Assembly: GCA_902373545.1 (NCBI GenBank)
Contig: CABKMZ010000006.1
Location: forward strand, 1-47,878
DNA length: 47,878 nt
Direction of reading: 5' to 3'
From: an uncultured Actinomyces sp.
GTDB taxonomy: Bacteria > Actinomycetota > Actinomycetes > Actinomycetales > Actinomycetaceae
Part shown: positions 20,081 to 28,373 of the stretch, one piece after another
How positions within the stretch are numbered: the first letter of the stretch is position 1
Layout: each line of letters opens with the position of its first letter
Translations under genes and position numbers: made by a program
The notes under the pieces: generated by a model
The model's input: the letters and a program-made list of their open reading frames with translations, nothing else
Told to the model about the DNA's origin: nothing
Databases searched by the model: none

Positions 20081-20914
20081 CTACAAGCCGAAGCGGGCGC
20101 GCGTGGCCTCGTTGAAGCGCGCCTGACCGGCGGCGCGACGCTCGATCTCGCGTCCCCATACCCGGTCCCTGCGCGCCACGAGAACGGCGGCAATCACAAG
20201 CTCAGGGTGCAGCCCCTGCGGCAGCGGCGTCTGCACGCGCCTGCTCAGGCGATTGGCGAGGGACGCGCCGACCTCTTCCCGAATGTGCGGGTTGAGGCTC
20301 CTATTCGTGGCGAGAAAGGCACGCGCCTCGGAGACGAGAGACTCATCGAGGGGAAGGATCGTCGCGGTGGCCGCCCACTCCGCCAGGCCCGGGGGCATCA
20401 CGAGGGGCGGGTAGAACGCTGCTGACCCCTGCGAGCACACCATCGTCCCGGCCGCCACGTCGCCCAGACGCTTGCCTTTGGAGTTGAGTACCTCCGACGC
20501 CAACGCAAGGCCACCCACCAGCGCCCAATTCTCCAGGAGGCCAACGCCCATGCGCACTGCTGAGTGACGCGCGGTGATCGGGCCGCCGTCGTCGCGCACA
20601 ACGGCCAGGTTGAAAGCCCACTTGCCCAGCGAACGACCACGGGTCACGACTTCGATCGTCATCGGCAGGATGAACGTCGTGACAGCGATCAGCACGACGG
20701 TAAAGACTCTTTGGCTTGACGAGGACATCTCCACGTTCAGGCGCAGGAATAACTTCAGGATCAAAAGAGCGGCCATGATGTACATCGTGCCGTCCATAAC
20801 TGCGGAGCCGAATCGTTCCCCCGGGGAGGCCGGCGTGATGTCGAGGCTCACTGCCTCGCCGGTGCGGACGTAATCGTCCTGAATCTGGCTCGACTGACTG
20901 CGTTGCGCGCTCAT
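20081..20914 (-). CDS. RDD family membrane protein
   Basis: The 277-residue protein has an RDD domain: SPGERFGSAVMDGTMYIMAA with Arg34 and Asp41, three hydrophobic segments (about 36-57, 68-92, 122-142) and the typical TRGRSLGKWAFNLAVV (91-106). The C-terminal 130 residues are soluble and charged. RDD proteins are of uncertain transport or structural function and here pair divergently with a SpoIIM-like gene, a conserved actinobacterial arrangement. ATG 20914 has TAGCGT 7 nt upstream, so it is probably leaderless. Confidence 0.82.
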   Translation of the reverse strand: MSAQRSQSSQIQDDYVRTGEAVSLDITPASPGERFGSAVMDGTMYIMAALLILKLFLRLNVEMSSSSQRVFTVVLIAVTTFILPMTIEVVTRGRSLGKWAFNLAVVRDDGGPITARHSAVRMGVGLLENWALVGGLALASEVLNSKGKRLGDVAAGTMVCSQGSAAFYPPLVMPPGLAEWAATATILPLDESLVSEARAFLATNRSLNPHIREEVGASLANRLSRRVQTPLPQGLHPELVIAAVLVARRDRVWGREIERRAAGQARFNEATRARFGL

Positions 20915-20920
20915 ATATGA

Positions 20921-20927
20921 CACGCTA
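20921..20927. promoter_or_regulatory. Overlapping divergent -10 elements
   Basis: On the minus strand TAGCGT (20927-20922) lies 7 nt before ATG 20914. On the plus strand CACGCT (20921-20926) lies 6 nt before ATG 20933. The two hexamers share five base pairs, and the start codons are only 18 bp apart. The plus-strand element is the weaker of the two. Confidence 0.4.
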
Positions 20928-20932
20928 GTCCA

Positions 20933-21925
20933 ATGGACATCGATGTGCTGCGGGTGAGCGGAAAAAGCGAGTGGAAGCGTCTGGAGGAACTGACGCATGC
21001 CCGAACGCTGAGTGGACCAGAGATTGATGAGCTGGACCGCCTCTATCGGTCGGCTACGACCGATCTGGCGAGGGTGCGTACGCACAGCCCCGATCCCGAC
21101 CTGATCGCGGAGCTGTCCCGTATTCTGTCGGCGGCACGCGGGCGCTTGGCGGGCACCGGCGGGCTGACGGGACGTGGAATTGCCCGTTTTTTCATGGTGT
21201 CGCTGCCTGTGACGCTCTATCGTATTCGCTGGGTGATCATCGGGGTTATGGCGGTCTTCATCGCGCTGTGTGTCATCCAGGCGCACTATCTGATGACCAC
21301 CCCTGCTGCCATGAATGAGCTGGGCACGCCCGAGCAGCTGCGCCGCTATGCCCAGGAAGACTTCGTCTGGTACTACAGTCAGGACACCCATTCCGAATTT
21401 GCGATGTCCGTGTGGGCGAATAACTCCTGGGTGTCCCTCCAGGGCATCGCAACGGGTATTTCGGGCGTGTATCCGCTCTACCTTCTGTGGGGCAACGCCA
21501 TGGCGTTGGGAACATCTGGCGCTGTCGTGATTGAGTACGCGAGCGCGTGGCACTTTTTCCGCTTCATCCTGCCTCACGGACTTCCCGAGCTGACGGCCGT
21601 GTTTATCGCGATCGCGGCGGGTCTTCGGGTCTTTTGGGCGCTCGTCGCGCCGGGGGCTGCGACCCGGTTCCAGGCTGTCGGACAGGCGGCGCGTGCCTCG
21701 ATCACGGTTGCGGTGGGGTGCGCGATCCTCCTGGCGGGTTCGGGCATTCTGGAGGGTTTCGTGACGCCTTCGGCGCTGCCCGACGCCGTGAAGATCTCGC
21801 TCGGCGTGGCGTTGACGGCAGCCACATGGGCCTACATTCTGATCCTGGGCCGACGCGCCGACCGGGCTGGTGCCAGCGCTGACGTCGGCATCGACGCGGG
21901 GTACTACCAGCCGGTCGCTGGCTGA
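20933..21925 (+). CDS. SpoIIM-like (DUF95) membrane protein
   Basis: The 330-residue protein has a helical cytoplasmic N-terminal part (LEELTHARTLSGPEIDELDR, LYRSATTDLARVR) typical of stage II sporulation protein M relatives in non-sporulating bacteria, followed by about five membrane segments from residue 97 onward. NNSWVSLQGIATGISGVYPL and FILPHGLPELTAVFIAIAAG are family-typical; the latter resembles the HGxxEL motif. Its role outside sporulation is unknown. It is divergent from the RDD gene, with start codons 18 bp apart, and no Shine-Dalgarno sequence is present. Confidence 0.82.
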   Translation: MDIDVLRVSGKSEWKRLEELTHARTLSGPEIDELDRLYRSATTDLARVRTHSPDPDLIAELSRILSAARGRLAGTGGLTGRGIARFFMVSLPVTLYRIRWVIIGVMAVFIALCVIQAHYLMTTPAAMNELGTPEQLRRYAQEDFVWYYSQDTHSEFAMSVWANNSWVSLQGIATGISGVYPLYLLWGNAMALGTSGAVVIEYASAWHFFRFILPHGLPELTAVFIAIAAGLRVFWALVAPGAATRFQAVGQAARASITVAVGCAILLAGSGILEGFVTPSALPDAVKISLGVALTAATWAYILILGRRADRAGASADVGIDAGYYQPVAG

Positions 21926-21940
21926 GCGAAGGGCCGTTGC

Positions 21941-21968
21941 CCGGCCACCGGCACGAGGCCGTGGCTGG
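21941..21968 (+). terminator. Hairpin after the SpoIIM-like gene
   Basis: CCGGCCAC (21941-21948) pairs with GTGGCTGG (21961-21968), one wobble pair, 12-nt loop, in the 85-bp gap between converging genes. There is no T tract. Confidence 0.35.
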
Positions 21969-22010
21969 CTCCGCGACGCGCGCGGGGTGGGGACCCGTCG
22001 GGGGAATGGG

Positions 22011-23342
22011 CTAGAGGCGACCGGCCTTCTTCAGCTCGATGTAGCGGTCGGCCGTGCGCGCGGGCAGGAGGTCTGCGGAGACCTGGAGGGTCAGGGCTCC
22101 TGCTGTTCGAGCGTCCTGCGCCCCGGCCTCGTCGGCTCGCTGTGCGAGTGCTGCCGAGGCCGCCAGGAAGACTTCCTCGGCATCCGCGCGCCCCTTCCTG
22201 GCGCGAAGCTCGTCGGGGTCGGTGGCCGAGGCGACGAGAACTGTGTGGCGCTTGGAGAGGCGCGCGAGGGCGTCCGTGAAGTCGGTGTCCATGCCGGCGG
22301 GCGGGATCTGGGTTGCCAGGACGACGAAGGCGGCGTGGCGCACGGTCTGTTCGATGGCGGTGGCAGCCTCGGTCCAGTCGGTGACGTCCAGGCGCGGGGA
22401 AATGTCCGTGAAGGTGCGGGCGAGGTTTTCGATCACCGAGGCGCCGCGCACGCCGGACACGCGGGCGCGCACGCGCGAATCGATGGCGATGACGTGGACC
22501 TTGTCGCCTGCGCGATCAGCCAGCGCGGCCAGCAGCAGAGTCGTTTCGATGGAGGAATCCAGGCGGGGTGCGCACCCCAGGGCGATGGAGTCGACCTCCG
22601 TGTGCGTGGGGGCTCCCAGCAGCGCGGAGGAGGCTCGCCCGCAGTCCACGACGATGACGACATGGCGGTCGCGTTCGGGCCGCCACTGGCGCACCATCAG
22701 TTCGGGGGAGCGCGCGGAGGCGCGCCAGTCGATGTCGCGCGGGTCGTCTCCTTCTACGTAGGAGCGCAGGGAGTCGAACTCGGTGCCGGCCCCGCGCAGA
22801 GTCGTGGGTGTCGTGCCTTCCAGCTCGTGCAGGCGCGCCAGGCGCGAGGGCAGCAGGACGCGTGCCTTGAACTCGGGGAGGACGGACAGCGTCAGGGGTG
22901 CCTCGAAACTGGCCTGGCGGGCCCCCAAGTGCAGCGGTCCCCAGGATCGGACGGTGACGACGTCGGCGTGGCGGGTGCCCCGGCGCGTGGGAGCCAGCGT
23001 CGTGACAACTTTCGTCGACGATCCCGCGTCGATGCGCACGCGCCTGCGCGCAGGAGTGGCGTTCAGGGAAGGCGGCCACGCGTCGCGCACGTCCAGGGTC
23101 ATGCGTCGCTTCGTCGTGTTGACCAGGCGCAGCGTGGCCTCGGTCGTCTGGTCGGCCCGGATCGGCCCGGTGACCGAGCGCGATAGGCGCAGGGTACGAG
23201 GCGAGGGGGCTCCGAGCGCGTCGATGACGCACACGGCGACGACCAGACCAAACCATACCCACGCGAAGGTTCGCGACGGGGCGAAGATGAGGGGGACGAG
23301 CCCGACGAGGACGAGAAGCGCGCTGCGCGCCGAGACAGTCAT
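22011..23342 (-). CDS. DUF58 (vWA-like) protein
   Basis: The 443-residue protein has two N-terminal helices (about 6-45), a beta-rich middle, and the DUF58 signature GTEFDSLRSYVEGDDPRDID followed by WRASARSPELMVRQW. The vWA-like domain follows with HVVIVVDCGRASSALLG, where the MIDAS DxSxS motif is replaced by Asp-Cys-Gly, so metal binding is probably lost. DUF58 proteins work with MoxR AAA+ ATPases, here encoded 8 nt upstream on the same strand. Its role is probably in assembly or maturation of envelope or other complexes; the client is unknown. Confidence 0.85.
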   Translation of the reverse strand: MTVSARSALLVLVGLVPLIFAPSRTFAWVWFGLVVAVCVIDALGAPSPRTLRLSRSVTGPIRADQTTEATLRLVNTTKRRMTLDVRDAWPPSLNATPARRRVRIDAGSSTKVVTTLAPTRRGTRHADVVTVRSWGPLHLGARQASFEAPLTLSVLPEFKARVLLPSRLARLHELEGTTPTTLRGAGTEFDSLRSYVEGDDPRDIDWRASARSPELMVRQWRPERDRHVVIVVDCGRASSALLGAPTHTEVDSIALGCAPRLDSSIETTLLLAALADRAGDKVHVIAIDSRVRARVSGVRGASVIENLARTFTDISPRLDVTDWTEAATAIEQTVRHAAFVVLATQIPPAGMDTDFTDALARLSKRHTVLVASATDPDELRARKGRADAEEVFLAASAALAQRADEAGAQDARTAGALTLQVSADLLPARTADRYIELKKAGRL

Positions 23343-23350
23343 GGGACGCC

Positions 23351-24535
23351 TTAGCGGGGGACGGGAGTGGCCGCCAGGACTCCCGAGATCACGTTGACTG
23401 CCGTGATTCCCTCGAGGTTGGCTTCCGCGCGCAGGCCCAGGCGGTGGGCCAGCGTCGAGGGAGCCATGGTCTTGACATCGTCGGGGGTGACGAAGCCGCG
23501 GCCCTGGAGGAAGGCCCACACGCGTGCGGTGCGCAGCAGCGAGGTCGCGCCGCGCGGAGACACGCCCAGTCGCACAGCGGGGGAGGTACGCGTCGCCCGG
23601 CACACGTCCACCAGGTACGCCATGACGGCGGGGGCGACTTCGATGCGGGAAGCGGCCTCGCGGGCGGCGTGGATGTCGGCTGCGCCGGCGACCGGACGAA
23701 TCCCGGCCTCGGTCAGGGACCGGGGGTTAAAACCGGCCTGGTGGCGTGCGATGATGTCGATCTCCGCCTCGCGCGACGGCAGCGGCAGCTCGAGCTTGAG
23801 CAAGAAACGGTCCAGCTGCGCCTCGGGCAGGGGGTAGGTGCCCTCGTATTCGACGGGGTTTTGGGTGGCGATGACCATGAACGGTTCGGGCAGCGCGCGC
23901 GTGGCGCCGTCGATGGAGACCGTGTGTTCTTCCATGGCCTCCAGGAGTGCCGACTGGGTCTTGGGCGGTGTTCGGTTGATCTCGTCGGCCAGGAGCAGGT
24001 TCGTAAAGACGGGGCCCGGACGGAAGACGAACTCGGAGCGGCCGGCGTCCCAGATCATGGAGCCGGTGATGTCGGCGGGCATCAGGTCGGGGGTGAACTG
24101 AATGCGCGCCATCTCCACGTCAAGCGCCTGAGCGAGGGTGCGCACCAGGAGTGTCTTGGCGACGCCCGGGACGCCCTCCAGCAGGGTGTGTCCGCCAGCG
24201 ACCAAGGAGACAATGAGCCCGGTGACGGCGGCGTCCTGCCCGACAACGGCCTTGCCAATCTCGGACTTGAGGGCCAGGAGCGCCTCCTGTGTGCTCTTTT
24301 CCGAGGTGGTCAGGGACCGGCCCGACCACCCCTCGCCCGTGGGGGCCGCGAACGAGGCCGGGGCGGGCTGTGCGGGCTGTGCTGGCTGAGTGGGCTGTGC
24401 GGGCTGAGTGGGCGCCATTGACGGGGGCCCGTAGGCGACGGGAGGCATGGAGGGGGCCGGGTAGCTCTGCCCGGATGCAGCGCCGGTAGAACCGTGGTGA
24501 GGGCTGGGCGTGGGGCCAGGAACAGGGCTAGTCAT
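23351..24535 (-). CDS. MoxR family AAA+ ATPase
   Basis: The 394-residue ATPase has a Pro/Gln/Ala-rich N-terminal tail (with QPAQP repeats near 44-58), then the MoxR AAA+ core: VVGQDAAV, Walker A GVPGVAKT (121-128), Walker B LLLADEINR (180-188), PPKTQSALLEAMEE, sensor 1 FMVIATQNP and EGTYPLPEAQLDRFLLK. MoxR ATPases act as chaperones with vWA-domain partners, here the DUF58 protein. The ATG start at 24535 overlaps the DUF4350 gene by 8 nt. The proline-rich tail is unusual for the core family and may be a flexible linker. Confidence 0.92.
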   Translation of the reverse strand: MTSPVPGPTPSPHHGSTGAASGQSYPAPSMPPVAYGPPSMAPTQPAQPTQPAQPAQPAPASFAAPTGEGWSGRSLTTSEKSTQEALLALKSEIGKAVVGQDAAVTGLIVSLVAGGHTLLEGVPGVAKTLLVRTLAQALDVEMARIQFTPDLMPADITGSMIWDAGRSEFVFRPGPVFTNLLLADEINRTPPKTQSALLEAMEEHTVSIDGATRALPEPFMVIATQNPVEYEGTYPLPEAQLDRFLLKLELPLPSREAEIDIIARHQAGFNPRSLTEAGIRPVAGAADIHAAREAASRIEVAPAVMAYLVDVCRATRTSPAVRLGVSPRGATSLLRTARVWAFLQGRGFVTPDDVKTMAPSTLAHRLGLRAEANLEGITAVNVISGVLAATPVPR

Positions 24536-25673
24536 GGCGAATCTCCTTCTCGAGGGCGTCGAGGTCGTTGGCGAGTGTGACGAGAGCGGCTTCATTGCGT
24601 GGGGGAGGACCCCACAGAAGAGTAAGGAAGCGTGAGGGAGGCAATCCTCGTTGGACGAGTGCGTCAATGAGGACCTGGCGATCTGCGGTGTGAGCGACGC
24701 CGAGAACTGAGGCGATGCTCGAGGCCGAGGCGCTGCGCAGGGCGCTGGCCGCGTGCTCGTAGGAGCGTTGCGAACGCATCAGGCGGGCCTTACCGACGAG
24801 GGTCTCAGCGGCGGGCACTTCGACCGGCAGCCGCTCGGGGGTCAGGGGACCGAGCCTGCGGCCCATAGCGACGGCGGCCAACAGGACAGCGCCGATCGTC
24901 ATCAGGAACGCGGGAGCCACGTACGGCGACTCGGTGGGAGTCACCTGCTTGTCATCGAGGGCGTTGTAATAGGAAGCAACGTGCCAAGCGACCTTGGGCG
25001 TGCGCCCAATCGCGTTGATCGCGAGCGCCGCGTTTCCACGGTCCACGATCGCTCGGTTGCGCACGCGCACCGAATCCGGAATGATCGCGCGGAAGCGGCC
25101 TTGCTCGGCGCGTTCGGCGTACGCGAAATCCTCCCCGTTGGTGGTAAAACAGAGCTCCCAACCGGCGGAGGAGCCGGAGAGCACATACTTGGTAGACGTG
25201 AGCTCGCGAGCTCGGGCAGCGATCTCGGAGGAGCATCCCGGAGCAGTCAGCGTGTCGTATGTGCCTGCGCGCTGGGAGGACAGGCCGTCCAGGTAGGGTT
25301 CCGTCCCGTATTCCTCTTCCAATCCGATGTAGACGACGTTGGCTCGCGTCTCTATTTGCTGGATTTGCGCGCTGGTCAAACGGGACGGGAAAACGACGAC
25401 GAGGGTCGTGTTCTCATCCACCGTCACCGCCTTGTCGAAGGACACTTCCTCCACCGATGCGCCGCGGTTGCTCAGCACCTGCGCGAGAGCACGTGCCCCG
25501 TCGCCCGTCGGGTTACGCGGGCCCACGGGCGTGGAGTTCATGCCTCCCTCCGGCAACAAGCCGATGGCCACCAGGACGAGGATGATGAGAACGACGATCA
25601 AGATCGCGGGGCGCGCAGCGCTCGCGCGCTCGCGAGCGGAAGGAGTAACGACGGAGACCTGACGTGCTTTCAT
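24528..25673 (-). CDS. DUF4350 domain membrane protein
   Basis: The 381-residue protein has an N-terminal helix (about 23-41), an extracytoplasmic domain with SNRGASVEEVSFDKAV and a glutamine-amidotransferase-like or ABC-type fold seen in DUF4350, two cysteines that could pair (in APGCSSEI and WELCFTT), and a second helix (about 262-285) before a cytoplasmic helical tail. DUF4350 genes accompany MoxR/DUF58/DUF4129 clusters in actinobacteria. ATG 25673 overlaps the stop of the DUF4129 gene (ATGA). Confidence 0.78.
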   Translation of the reverse strand: MKARQVSVVTPSARERASAARPAILIVVLIILVLVAIGLLPEGGMNSTPVGPRNPTGDGARALAQVLSNRGASVEEVSFDKAVTVDENTTLVVVFPSRLTSAQIQQIETRANVVYIGLEEEYGTEPYLDGLSSQRAGTYDTLTAPGCSSEIAARARELTSTKYVLSGSSAGWELCFTTNGEDFAYAERAEQGRFRAIIPDSVRVRNRAIVDRGNAALAINAIGRTPKVAWHVASYYNALDDKQVTPTESPYVAPAFLMTIGAVLLAAVAMGRRLGPLTPERLPVEVPAAETLVGKARLMRSQRSYEHAASALRSASASSIASVLGVAHTADRQVLIDALVQRGLPPSRFLTLLWGPPPRNEAALVTLANDLDALEKEIRHD

Positions 25674-26302
25674 GCGTGATCCTGCGCCTTTCGGCACTGT
25701 GACAGCAAGCCGGGCGTGAAATCGCGCAGGGCCGATACGTCCTGCTCGCCCACGGAAGAATGTCCGTAGCGCACGCCGTCGAAGGTGCGGGCATGGTGGG
25801 ACAGCGCGGGCCCGTGCTCGGGAACGAGGCGCGTCGCGGCCTGCGCCGCCTCACGCGCCGTCAAGCCTGGCGTCGCCGCGACAACCTCACAGTCGTCCAA
25901 CCCCGCAACCATGAGACGGTAGGACCACACGTAGGCCAGATTCCAGTCCTTGGCGGCCACGGCCTCGTCAAGAGCGCGGCGAATGTCTTGCGTGGTGGTC
26001 TCCTCCTCGAACACCGAGTGGGAGGCGCGCTTGGCCAAACGAATCGGATTGAGTATCAATGCGATCGCAATCACAGCGATCGCAATGATTGCCAGGATCA
26101 TGAGGATGAGCGATAAGGGCACAGAACCGGAGCCGCGATAGGAGAATGCTTCGCCGATCCTCTCCAGGACCGTCGTCACGAAATCCAGCACCGGCCTGGA
26201 ATCAGTCTGGTACACGGCACGCGAGAGTTCCTCACTGAGCCACGACTGGGCCTCACCCTCGTCAGGTGTCAGAGGAACATCGCACGCAAACATGGTAGCC
26301 AC
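25670..26302 (-). CDS. DUF4129 domain membrane protein
   Basis: The 210-residue protein has one strongly hydrophobic helix (about 62-86) and a C-terminal helical domain with DIRRALDEAVAAKDWNLAYVW, YRLMVAGLDDCEVV and ATPGLTAREAA, the pattern of DUF4129. In other bacteria this domain is fused to a transglutaminase of MoxR operons; here it stands alone. GTG 26302 and ATG 26293 are both possible starts; GGCGGTGG lies closer to the second. It overlaps the DUF4350 gene by 4 nt. Confidence 0.78.
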   Translation of the reverse strand: MATMFACDVPLTPDEGEAQSWLSEELSRAVYQTDSRPVLDFVTTVLERIGEAFSYRGSGSVPLSLILMILAIIAIAVIAIALILNPIRLAKRASHSVFEEETTTQDIRRALDEAVAAKDWNLAYVWSYRLMVAGLDDCEVVAATPGLTAREAAQAATRLVPEHGPALSHHARTFDGVRYGHSSVGEQDVSALRDFTPGLLSQCRKAQDHA

Positions 26303-26305
26303 CGC

Positions 26306-27547
26306 CTACGCCTGGCTTGCCTGGGCCAGAATGATGGCGAAGTTTTCTCTGCGGATCCTCTCGTCGACGTACATGAGAGTCTGATAGGCCGAGGTGATCG
26401 GGACGATCAGCGCATACGACAGCGTCTGGATGCCTACCAAGAGGGCGGCCGAGGCGATGAACGAGGTCGAGCCAAAGGGATTTTGCGCCGATGGATCGAT
26501 GGTTGCGAACATGACGATCGACAAGACGCTGCCGAGCACCTGATTGATCATGCCAGCAATGAAGCTGGTGATGAAAGAGATGAGGAACAGTCGTCCGAAC
26601 GTCAACCAGAACGTCCCCCTGGTCAGCGCCCACGAACGTTTGATGGCCTCAACGGGTCGTCGCTGCTCAAGAACCACGCAGATCGGGGCGTACAAACAAC
26701 GAACGGCCAGCGCGAAACACCCGAGTGAAACGGGGAACAGGAGGGCGAGTTCGGCAAAGACAGTATTGATGACGGTCTCGGAGCTTACGGCGTAATAAGC
26801 GAAAAACGTGGCGATGAAGACTGCCGCCCAGAGCATGAGAGGCGCTCCGACGATCAGCATCAGGAGGAGCGCGGTTCCTACCATGGCCAGCAGTCGAGGC
26901 TTGACCTGCGCCCACGCCTCGCGGAACGTGGCCTTTTTTCCGATGACCAACTGGGATACAGCCGAGGCCAGGACTCCGTCGAGCAGTACGCCTCCGAGAC
27001 CAGACAGAGCGAGCAGGCCGACGTAACCAAGCACGATCCCGATGATCCACAGGGTGAATGAATCACCCAGAGAATCTGCAGTCGCCTGCGGATCTGACAG
27101 AGTGTCTCCCATCGAGGACAAGCCAAAGAATGGAACCGCGACGAGTGCGCCGCTTGCGAGCGCCACGACGGACATGACGATCAGCGTGGATCCGAAGAGC
27201 ACTGCCGGGTTCTTGCGCAAGGCGCTAAAAGACCCCTTCAATAGGTCTCCAACGACCAGCGGGCGCAGTGGGATGATGCCCGGTTTGGGAGCCCACCCCC
27301 ACGCGGCGCCTTGACTGTAGCCGGAGGCGTCTGGCGCGCTGTTGGCCGCTGCGGTGTAGCCGGGTCCGGGTCCTGGGGCGGTGTAGCCGGGTCCGGGTCC
27401 TGGGGCGGTGTAGCCGGATTGGGTTCCGGGGGCGGTGTAGGCCGTACCCGCGGCGGGGGACGCATAGCCGGGCTGAGAGCTGTGCGCCTCCTGCCCTGCC
27501 TGGTTGTCAGACTGGGTGGGATCGGGTGAGGTCCACGGGGAACTCAT
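26306..27547 (-). CDS. Polytopic membrane protein with GYTAPGPGP repeats
   Basis: The 413-residue protein has a proline/glycine/tyrosine-rich N-terminal tail with 9-residue GYTAPGPGP repeats (about 42-70), then a membrane domain of about six to eight segments that opens with GIIPLRPLVVGDLLKGSFSA. This opening and RRPVEAIKRSWALTRGTFW resemble the glycerophosphodiester-phosphodiesterase-like membrane domain found in this position in actinobacteria, but no catalytic phosphodiesterase motif is present. It is first in the minus-strand operon with DUF4129, DUF4350, MoxR and DUF58, with GGAGG before ATG 27547. Confidence 0.75.
   Translation of the reverse strand: MSSPWTSPDPTQSDNQAGQEAHSSQPGYASPAAGTAYTAPGTQSGYTAPGPGPGYTAPGPGPGYTAAANSAPDASGYSQGAAWGWAPKPGIIPLRPLVVGDLLKGSFSALRKNPAVLFGSTLIVMSVVALASGALVAVPFFGLSSMGDTLSDPQATADSLGDSFTLWIIGIVLGYVGLLALSGLGGVLLDGVLASAVSQLVIGKKATFREAWAQVKPRLLAMVGTALLLMLIVGAPLMLWAAVFIATFFAYYAVSSETVINTVFAELALLFPVSLGCFALAVRCLYAPICVVLEQRRPVEAIKRSWALTRGTFWLTFGRLFLISFITSFIAGMINQVLGSVLSIVMFATIDPSAQNPFGSTSFIASAALLVGIQTLSYALIVPITSAYQTLMYVDERIRRENFAIILAQASQA
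27351..27431 (-). repeat. 27-bp tandem repeat in the GYTAPGPGP tail
   Basis: Three consecutive 27-bp units (27351-27377, 27378-27404, 27405-27431); the first two are identical and the third is degenerate. They encode the 9-residue repeats of the membrane protein and could vary in copy number by slippage. Confidence 0.8.
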
Positions 27548-27636
27548 CAGTACCTCCAGGTTGCCTGTGTTGTGCTGGTCTCAATCCTGCCATAGGAGGG
27601 GGCACAGCGAAACCTCATATCAGTTAGAAAAACGAT

Positions 27637-27652
27637 CATTGCCGTGGCAATG
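27637..27652. promoter_or_regulatory. Perfect palindrome upstream of mtrA
   Basis: CATTGCC, GT, GGCAATG forms a 7-bp arm palindrome about 38 bp before mtrA. It is a candidate operator in the divergent region between mtrA and the minus-strand membrane-protein gene. Confidence 0.4.
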
Positions 27653-27661
27653 TCTCGCATC

Positions 27662-27683
27662 CGTGACGATTTCGTGACACTAT
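27662..27683 (+). promoter_or_regulatory. mtrA promoter with MtrA-box-like direct repeat
   Basis: CGTGAC occurs at 27662-27667 and 27673-27678, an 11-bp period. CACTAT (27678-27683) lies 6 nt before the mtrA start codon as a leaderless -10 element. Direct GTGAC/GTAAC repeats are the known binding pattern of MtrA, so autoregulation is plausible. Confidence 0.45.
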
Positions 27684-27689
27684 CGGGAT

Positions 27690-28373
27690 ATGAGTTCGCG
27701 CATCCTCGTCGTCGACGACGACGTCGCCCTGGCCGAGATGATCGGCATCGTCCTCCAGAACGAGGGCTTCCGTGTTGTCTTTTGTTCCGACGGATCACAA
27801 GCGCTTGCTCACTTTCAGGAACATAATCCTGACCTTGTTCTCCTGGACGTCATGCTGCCCGGGATGGATGGTTTCGACGTGTGTCGGGCGATCCGTCGAG
27901 TCTCCGACGCTCCGATCGTAATGTTGACCGCTCGTTCTGACACCTCCGATGTAGTCACCGGACTCGAGGCCGGAGCGGACGACTACGTGCCCAAGCCCTT
28001 CAAGCCCAAGGAACTGGTGGCGCGCGTGCGCGCTCGCCTGCGTGGGCGTGAGGACTCCCAGACCGACGAGGGGCTCACGCTCCAGGACCTCACGATCGAC
28101 GTCGCTGGCCACATCGTGAAACGCGGCGGTCGCGTCATTGCGCTGACGCCCCTCGAGTTCGACCTGCTGGCCACGCTCGCGCGTGCGCCCTGGAAGGTTT
28201 TTTCTCGCGAGGAGCTGCTCGAGCAGGTGTGGGGCTACCGCCACGCCGCCGACACGCGACTGGTGAACGTTCACGTGCAGCGTCTGCGTTCCAAGATTGA
28301 ACGCGACCCGGAAAAGCCCGAGCTGGTCGTCACCGTCCGCGGGGTTGGGTACCGTGCCGGCGCGGGTGCGTAG
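27690..28373 (+). CDS. mtrA: Response regulator MtrA
   Basis: The 227-residue OmpR-family regulator has acidic Asp10 and Asp11, the phospho-acceptor Asp53 in LLDVMLPGMDG, Thr80 and Lys102 (PKPFKPKE), and a winged-helix DNA-binding domain (about 130-225) with VFSREELLEQVWGYRHAADTRLVNVHVQRLRSKIE. MtrA controls peptidoglycan remodelling, division and osmotic genes in actinobacteria. The MtrB sensor gene overlaps its 3' end, followed by lpqB. No Shine-Dalgarno sequence precedes ATG 27690; a leaderless transcript from CACTAT is likely. Confidence 0.95.
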   Translation: MSSRILVVDDDVALAEMIGIVLQNEGFRVVFCSDGSQALAHFQEHNPDLVLLDVMLPGMDGFDVCRAIRRVSDAPIVMLTARSDTSDVVTGLEAGADDYVPKPFKPKELVARVRARLRGREDSQTDEGLTLQDLTIDVAGHIVKRGGRVIALTPLEFDLLATLARAPWKVFSREELLEQVWGYRHAADTRLVNVHVQRLRSKIERDPEKPELVVTVRGVGYRAGAGA

